NCBI GenBank assembly: GCA_002898975.1 | Contig: BEID01000022.1 | Span: 1 to 9,630 of the forward strand | Direction: 5' to 3' | DNA length: 9,630 nt | Source: a bacterium HR27 | Lineage (GTDB): Bacteria > Chloroflexota > Chloroflexia > Thermomicrobiales > Thermomicrobiaceae | Shown here: piece after piece, positions 6,106 to 9,630 of the stretch | Layout: each line of letters begins with the position of its first letter | Position numbering within the stretch: the stretch's first letter is position 1 | Position numbers and translations under genes: made by a program | The notes under the pieces: model-generated | Told to the model about the DNA's origin: nothing | The model's input: the letters and a program-made list of their open reading frames with translations, nothing else | The model's database searches: none

Positions 6106-6957
6106 GTGCAGGCGATCCGAGCGACACTCGCTCGCGGTTGGTTCCAAGTTCTCATCGGTGGCATCGTTCTGTTCTATATGCTTAACGACGTGTACCAGGC
6201 AACCGGTAACCCGAACTTCGTTCCCTCCTTGCTCGTCCTCGGCGCCTTCCTCGTGCCGGTCGTCCTCGTCCTCTGGGCCTACGAACATCCCCTGCCGGAA
6301 CGGATCCCGCCCAGTGCTGTCGTCTGGAACTTCCTTTGGGGCGGTGCACTCGGTGTCATCATCGCCGGGACCCTGGAATACGACACCTATCGGACACTCG
6401 GATTCCTCCCGCTCCTCGCCGTCGGGCTGATCGAAGAGACAGCGAAGCTGATCGTCCCGCTCGTCTTTTTCCTCCGCTGGCGCTACCGTTCGGAAATGGC
6501 GGGTCTGCTCTTCGGTCTGGCGAGCGGCATGGGCTTCGCTGCCCTGGAGACACTCGGCTACGGGTTCACCGCCCTGCTCGCCTCGCGGGGAAACATCGGC
6601 CTGGCCGAGTTCGTCCTACTCGTCCGCGGTTTCCTCTCACCGGCTGGGCATGCCGCCTGGACGGCCCTCGTCACGGCGACGCTCTGGCGTGAGCGGCATC
6701 GCCACGGGCACGCTGGGCTCACGCGCGCGACGCTCGGTGCGTACCTGCTGGCCGTGGCGTTGCACACGCTGTGGGATACCTTCCAGATCATGAGTACCGT
6801 CACCCGCATCGACTGGCTCGGGATCGAGGGCGTCAGCGCTGCGATCGCCCTGCTCAGTACCGCCCTGCTCGCTCAGCGGTACCGGGAGGCGCGTCGTCAA
6901 GCTGTTGCGGCTGCCAGCGCCATCAGCGGATCCCAGCGGAACGGATCGCCTTCGTAG
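6106..6957 (+). CDS. PrsW-family intramembrane metalloprotease
   Basis: This is a 283-residue polytopic membrane protein with the conserved blocks of the PrsW family: EETAK (110-114) at the membrane interface, FAALETLGY (144-152), RGFLSPAGHAAWTAL (174-188, with His182) and HTLWD (220-224, His220 and Asp224). The Glu and His residues form the presumed zinc site inside the membrane. Bacillus PrsW makes the first cut in the anti-sigma factor RsiW; the substrate here is unknown, and no sigma/anti-sigma pair is in the window. About seven or eight hydrophobic segments are visible, and the tail after about 262 is polar. Translation starts at GTG 6106 behind GAGAGGAG, after a separate promoter, so the gene forms its own unit. 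Its last 61 bases overlap the 3' end of the convergent thiI gene. Confidence 0.85.
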   Translation: MQAIRATLARGWFQVLIGGIVLFYMLNDVYQATGNPNFVPSLLVLGAFLVPVVLVLWAYEHPLPERIPPSAVVWNFLWGGALGVIIAGTLEYDTYRTLGFLPLLAVGLIEETAKLIVPLVFFLRWRYRSEMAGLLFGLASGMGFAALETLGYGFTALLASRGNIGLAEFVLLVRGFLSPAGHAAWTALVTATLWRERHRHGHAGLTRATLGAYLLAVALHTLWDTFQIMSTVTRIDWLGIEGVSAAIALLSTALLAQRYREARRQAVAAASAISGSQRNGSPS

Positions 6958-8120
6958 ACCGTCCGCCGGGCCAGACACTGCTCGACCAGCGCCGAGACGT
7001 CGTACGCACGCTCGGCTTCCTCCGCCTGTTCCACCGAGACGCGTGTCGCGGGATGCAGCGGCACGAAGACCGTGCAGCAGTCATCGTCCGGGATATGCGA
7101 GATCGGCTCGGTCCCGATGTGGACAGCCTCGGCGATGATCTCGTCCTTGTTGTTCCCCACCAGTGGCCGCAGCAACGGCAAATCAGTCACTGCGCCGATT
7201 GCCCGCATGTTCTCCAGCGTCTGGGATGCGACCTGCCCTAGGCTCTCGCCCGTCACGATCGCCCCAGCCCCCTCTTCGTACGCGATCGCGGTCGCGATCC
7301 GCAGCATCAGCCGCCGGTAGAGCACGACACGCAAGGAGGGCTCGGCTGCCAGTGCGATCTCACGCTGCGCATCGCCGATCGGTACGACGACGAGCCGGTT
7401 CTTCGGCGGCTGGTACCGCGAGAGATGCCGCGCCAGCTCGACCGCCTTCTCGATCGAGATCGGCCGGACATAGGGGTAGGCATGGAAGTGCACGAAGGTG
7501 ACGAAGCATCCCCGCTTCATCAGCCGGTATGCCGCCACCGGCGAGTCGTACCCGCCGGAGAGCAAGGCGACCACACGCCCGCTTACGCCGATCGGCAGCC
7601 CACCCGGCCCAGGCAACGACTCCCCGCTCACCAGGGCACGGTCGTAGAGCACCTCGACCTGGTAGGTCACGTCCGGATCGGAAAGGTCGACCGGGGCACC
7701 TGTCCGCTTCTGGACGAAACGACCGAGTTCCCGCTCCAAATCCGGAGACGTGAGTGGGAAGTTCTTGTTGGTCCGCTTGACCCGGATCCGGAAGCTCCCC
7801 TGCGGCGGCCCCTGCTGCGCCAGGAGCTCCTCGAGCCCCTGCTGCATCGCCTCGACCGTTAGCGCAGTCTCGAGCCCCCGCGAAAAGTTGGCCACTCCGA
7901 AGACCCAGCGTAGCCGCTCCGCGACCTCCGGCCAAGCCGCCGGATCCTCGAGACGCACGATGAAGCGCAATGCCCGCTCCTGGACACGGGAGACTGGCAA
8001 CTCGCGCAACGCGTAGGTGAGGTTCTCGTAGAGCGCGCGCTTGAAGAAGGGACGGTTCTGCCCCTTGAGCGCCAGCTCGTGCACGCGTGCGATCACGAGC
8101 GGGGTCATCCTGGTGCTCAT
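6897..8120 (-). CDS. thiI: tRNA uracil 4-sulfurtransferase ThiI
   Basis: This 407-residue enzyme adenylates U8 of tRNA and transfers sulfur to make 4-thiouridine, a near-UV sensor; in some bacteria ThiI also supplies sulfur for thiamine thiazole. The N-terminus has the ferredoxin-like start with ELALKGQNR (15-23), then a THUMP domain (about 60-165) and the PP-loop ATPase with SGGYDSP (188-194). Further marks are GESLGQVASQTLENM (291-305), RPLVGNNKDEII (318-329) and DDDCCTVFVPLHP (345-357), whose cysteines sit where the catalytic Cys of the family lies. There is no C-terminal rhodanese domain, as in Bacillus and Thermotoga ThiI, so sulfur must come directly from a cysteine desulfurase or another donor. 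The ATG start has GGGAGGTGAACG directly upstream. The gene lies 64 bases after the SelW-like selenoprotein gene on the same strand and probably forms a transcript with it. Confidence 0.95.
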   Translation of the reverse strand: MSTRMTPLVIARVHELALKGQNRPFFKRALYENLTYALRELPVSRVQERALRFIVRLEDPAAWPEVAERLRWVFGVANFSRGLETALTVEAMQQGLEELLAQQGPPQGSFRIRVKRTNKNFPLTSPDLERELGRFVQKRTGAPVDLSDPDVTYQVEVLYDRALVSGESLPGPGGLPIGVSGRVVALLSGGYDSPVAAYRLMKRGCFVTFVHFHAYPYVRPISIEKAVELARHLSRYQPPKNRLVVVPIGDAQREIALAAEPSLRVVLYRRLMLRIATAIAYEEGAGAIVTGESLGQVASQTLENMRAIGAVTDLPLLRPLVGNNKDEIIAEAVHIGTEPISHIPDDDCCTVFVPLHPATRVSVEQAEEAERAYDVSALVEQCLARRTVYEGDPFRWDPLMALAAATA

Positions 8121-8184
8121 CGTTCACCTCCCGCCCGCGCTCGGCCGGTCGATCGCTCCGCCTGCGTCCTGCACGCTTGTGCCG

Positions 8185-8433
8185 CTAGCGCGAACCGATC
8201 CGTTGGCCGACCAGGTCGAGCAACTCGCTCTCCTGGGGAAAGCGCTTCTGCTCGAGCTTCGAGAAGACGAGTTCCCCGTCGACCGAGACCTCGAAGCGAC
8301 CCCCCGACGAGGGAACGAGCGTGATCTCGCTGATCGCGAGCTCGTACTTGTCCAGCAACAGGTCCACCGCACGGGTGGCTCGTCCACGGTAGCCTCATGA
8401 CGTACAGTACTCGATCCGAATCCGATGCGCCAC
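8185..8433 (-). CDS. SelW-like (Rdx family) selenoprotein with in-frame TGA read as selenocysteine
   Basis: Read through one in-frame TGA, this gives 82 residues of the SelT/SelW/SelH (Rdx) thioredoxin-fold family, thiol/selenol redox proteins. It begins MAHRIRIEYCTSUGYRGRA, with Cys10 and Sec13 forming the family's CxxU redox motif, followed by the characteristic Gly-Tyr. The remainder, including AISEITLVPSSGG and FEVSVDGELVFSKLEQKRFP, matches the family's central and C-terminal part. The TGA is at 8397-8395. The GTG at 8433 is in frame and lies seven bases from AAGGAG (8446-8441). The ATG at 8438 is out of frame and only two bases from that site. The part after the TGA (60 residues from an internal GTG at 8367) lacks the first strand and the redox motif, so it is not a plausible full protein. 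The gene precedes thiI by 64 bases. A nonsense-mutated Cys form is the alternative, but position, frame and a SECIS-like hairpin argue against it. Confidence 0.87.
8364..8378 (-). promoter_or_regulatory. Candidate bacterial SECIS stem-loop
   Basis: In the mRNA, CCACC-CGUGC-GGUGG folds into five perfect pairs with a five-base loop. The loop begins 22 bases after the TGA and has G as its second base. Bacterial SECIS elements lie within the coding region just after the UGA, with an apical loop roughly 16-37 bases away and a G among its first two bases; this hairpin meets those rules. A competing four-pair stem (GUGG/CCAC) slightly upstream is weaker. SelB binding is inference. Confidence 0.6.
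8395..8397 (-). other. Selenocysteine codon (TGA) in the SelW-like gene
   Basis: This TGA is codon 13 of the SelW-like frame, preceded by TGT-ACG-TCA (Cys-Thr-Ser) and followed by GGC-TAC (Gly-Tyr). In Rdx-family proteins the same site carries Sec or Cys. Coding potential continues in the same frame on both sides without a shift. Confidence 0.85.
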
Positions 8434-8440
8434 CGCATAG

Positions 8441-8467
8441 CTCCTTCCGAGCTTCCGAAATCGGAAG
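8441..8467 (-). promoter_or_regulatory. Repeat cluster at the ribosome binding site of the selenoprotein gene
   Basis: On the minus strand CTTCCGA (8467-8461) is followed by two copies of its complement TCGGAAG (8458-8452 and 8450-8444). The second copy overlaps the Shine-Dalgarno AAGGAG (8446-8441). The first arm can therefore pair with either copy, leaving the site free or partly covered. A TATACT at 8471-8466 could be a -10 box, but no good -35 lies at the right distance. Repeats are seen directly; any control function is inference. Confidence 0.35.
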
Positions 8468-8708
8468 TATACCCCTTCCCGCACGACCACCGGACAACAA
8501 CGAGGGAACTGCGCGGGTGCGTCCTCCCTTTCGCGGGGCCGTCGTGTCGCGGCAGCTTCAGGTACGCTGCTTCCAGCGCGGTCATGCTGGCCTTGTCGTC
8601 GAGAGCACAGCAGTCTCGCGTGCACCCCCGACGAGTCATCCCCGCATCCTGGGCAGCCCGCACCAGCTGCCAGTCCTGGTGTCCTCCGGCGACGACATTC
8701 AGTCTCGA
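8468..8708. other. Spacer between the surface-protein gene and the selenoprotein gene, no gene seen
   Basis: About 240 bases follow the stop of the DUF11-like gene. Open frames cross it on both strands, but none has a ribosome binding site followed by a recognisable protein, and those on the minus strand continue as out-of-frame shadows of the selenoprotein gene. I looked for a tRNA, in particular a long tRNA-Sec with a UCA anticodon, and saw none. Confidence 0.4.
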
Positions 8709-9630
8709 TCACCCGAGTGTCGCGCAGGCCTGCATCCCCAGCGGTTCCACCCGAGCACAATTGACCGCTCGCCGAGCCGATTCCTCAACGAGGAGCTCGA
8801 TCGTCACGACGACGTGTCCACCGGGCTGCGGCGGTGCGCCGCTACACTCGACTGCAGAACCGCTGGACACACAGCTCCATCCTGCTCCAGTGACCTGCCG
8901 AACACTCTGCACGACCATGCCGGATGGCAGCTCGTCGGTCAGGACGAACGTGCTCCAGCCGGCACGACACTGTTCGGGTCCAGTGTTTTGCAAGCGAATC
9001 ACCGCGGTCATCGCCAGTGCCTGCCCAGTGGTCCCTGGTCGCGCGGCTTCCATCGTCTTCTCGAGCCCGAAGAGGCAGCTCACGGGCGTCGGGGTCGGGG
9101 GCGGCGTCGGGATCGGCCCGAGCGTCATGCAACGGCTGTCGTTTTCCGCATGCTCGTCTCCGCTGACCGAGACGACCGCACAGTTCTCCGCCGCACTCCC
9201 CGGCTCACCGACGACAGTGAAGGTGAAAGTCGCGCTGTATCCAGGAGGGAGTGCCGCAGCAGCGCGACACGCGGTACCCGCACACTCCCAGCGACCACTC
9301 CCCCCGGTTTCGACGACTCGTACACCAGAAGCGGCCGTGAACCCAGCCGGCAGCGGGTCGCTGACCAGCGCACCAGGCGGACACGACGTCGTCCCACGCT
9401 GCTGGACTGTCAGCGTCACGATCACCGACGTCGTGCCGGCGACCGGTGCGACTGCCTTGTCCAGTGCCAGGTCACAGGCACCGGACGATGTCGTCGTTTC
9501 CGTCGGGAGCGGCGCCGGTGAAGGGAGCACGACCGGTTCAGTGGCTGGCGGCGAGGGCACCGGCACGACCGGCCGTGGCGGAGGCGTGGAGAACGAAGCC
9601 CCGGCAGTCGGCACGAGCGTGGGTTCGGTC
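8709..9630 (-). CDS. C-terminal part of a secreted surface protein with DUF11-like domains, cut by the right edge
   Basis: The minus-strand frame is open from the window edge to a TGA at 8709-8711, giving about 306 residues; the true start lies beyond the window. A Pro/Thr-rich linker (ending PSPAPLPTETTTSS) leads to a first domain of about 120 residues starting CDLALDKAVAPVAGTTS, with DPLPAGFTAAS in the middle. A second linker (PIPTPPPTPTPVS) is followed by a second similar domain (CLFGLEKTMEAARPGTT, with TDELPSGMVVQSV). These features, together with LQNTGP, match the DUF11/Ig-like repeats of large bacterial cell-surface proteins. Each domain carries several cysteines in matching places, suggesting disulfides and an extracytoplasmic location. 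No anchoring helix or sorting signal is seen at the C-terminus. Function is probably structural or adhesive; this is not shown by the sequence. Confidence 0.75.
   Translation of the reverse strand, partial: TEPTLVPTAGASFSTPPPRPVVPVPSPPATEPVVLPSPAPLPTETTTSSGACDLALDKAVAPVAGTTSVIVTLTVQQRGTTSCPPGALVSDPLPAGFTAASGVRVVETGGSGRWECAGTACRAAAALPPGYSATFTFTVVGEPGSAAENCAVVSVSGDEHAENDSRCMTLGPIPTPPPTPTPVSCLFGLEKTMEAARPGTTGQALAMTAVIRLQNTGPEQCRAGWSTFVLTDELPSGMVVQSVRQVTGAGWSCVSSGSAVECSGAPPQPGGHVVVTIELLVEESARRAVNCARVEPLGMQACATLG

Noticed and set aside
8185..8367. A separate 60-residue protein starting at the GTG at 8367
   Set aside because: It lacks the first strand and redox motif of the Rdx family, and the GTG has no proper ribosome binding site. 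The upstream in-frame part across the TGA completes the family fold.
8124..8663. Minus-strand open frame of 179 residues over the selenoprotein gene
   Set aside because: Its translation is Ser/Arg-rich shadow sequence in a different frame. The ATG at 8438 in this frame is only two bases from the Shine-Dalgarno site.
8397..9521. Plus-strand frame of 374 residues opposite the DUF11-like gene
   Set aside because: Arg/Pro/Ser-rich shadow without domain. The minus strand holds a coherent two-domain secreted protein.

Overview
The window comes from a high-GC bacterium with bacterial-type Shine-Dalgarno sites and sigma70-like promoters. The overall style of the proteins (a ThiI without a rhodanese domain, a PrsW protease, a DUF11-type surface protein, an amine-type glutamine synthetase locus) fits the Thermomicrobia branch of Chloroflexota (Thermomicrobium/Sphaerobacter type). 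That placement is an impression from sequence style; no search was run. There are eight credible coding regions, two of them cut by the window edges, and no rRNA, tRNA, CRISPR array or insertion sequence that I can see.

Left part (1-5472). A minus-strand IclR-family regulator (133-975) is followed by the first codons of another minus-strand gene leaving the window (1-30). Divergent from the regulator, after about 550 bases that hold two good back-to-back promoters, lies a three-gene plus-strand operon: a glutamine-synthetase-like ligase without the adenylylation tyrosine, an NAD-type short-chain dehydrogenase, and a 12-TM permease of the amino acid/choline (ACT) branch of the APC family. It ends at a 17-bp perfect hairpin. 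The simplest reading is uptake of an amine or amino alcohol, gamma-glutamylation of it, and oxidation of the conjugate, under IclR control. The substrate is not determinable from sequence, and no gamma-glutamyl hydrolase or aldehyde dehydrogenase is in view.

Middle (5473-6957). A small 91-residue protein of unknown function with an ideal ribosome binding site is followed by a PrsW-family intramembrane protease behind its own promoter. The protease gene's last 61 bases overlap, tail to tail, the end of thiI.

Right part (6897-9630, all minus strand). This contains thiI (tRNA 4-thiouridine synthetase) and, just upstream of it, the most notable item of the window: an 82-residue SelW/Rdx-type thioredoxin-fold protein whose reading frame is interrupted by an in-frame TGA exactly where the family carries Sec or Cys (CxxU followed by Gly-Tyr). 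A Shine-Dalgarno-matched GTG start lies upstream of the TGA, and a small stem-loop compatible with a bacterial SECIS lies about 20 nt downstream of it. An ordinary ORF caller misses this gene or truncates it to its last 60 residues. Further upstream is the C-terminal part of a secreted, Pro/Thr-linker protein with two DUF11-like domains, running off the right edge.
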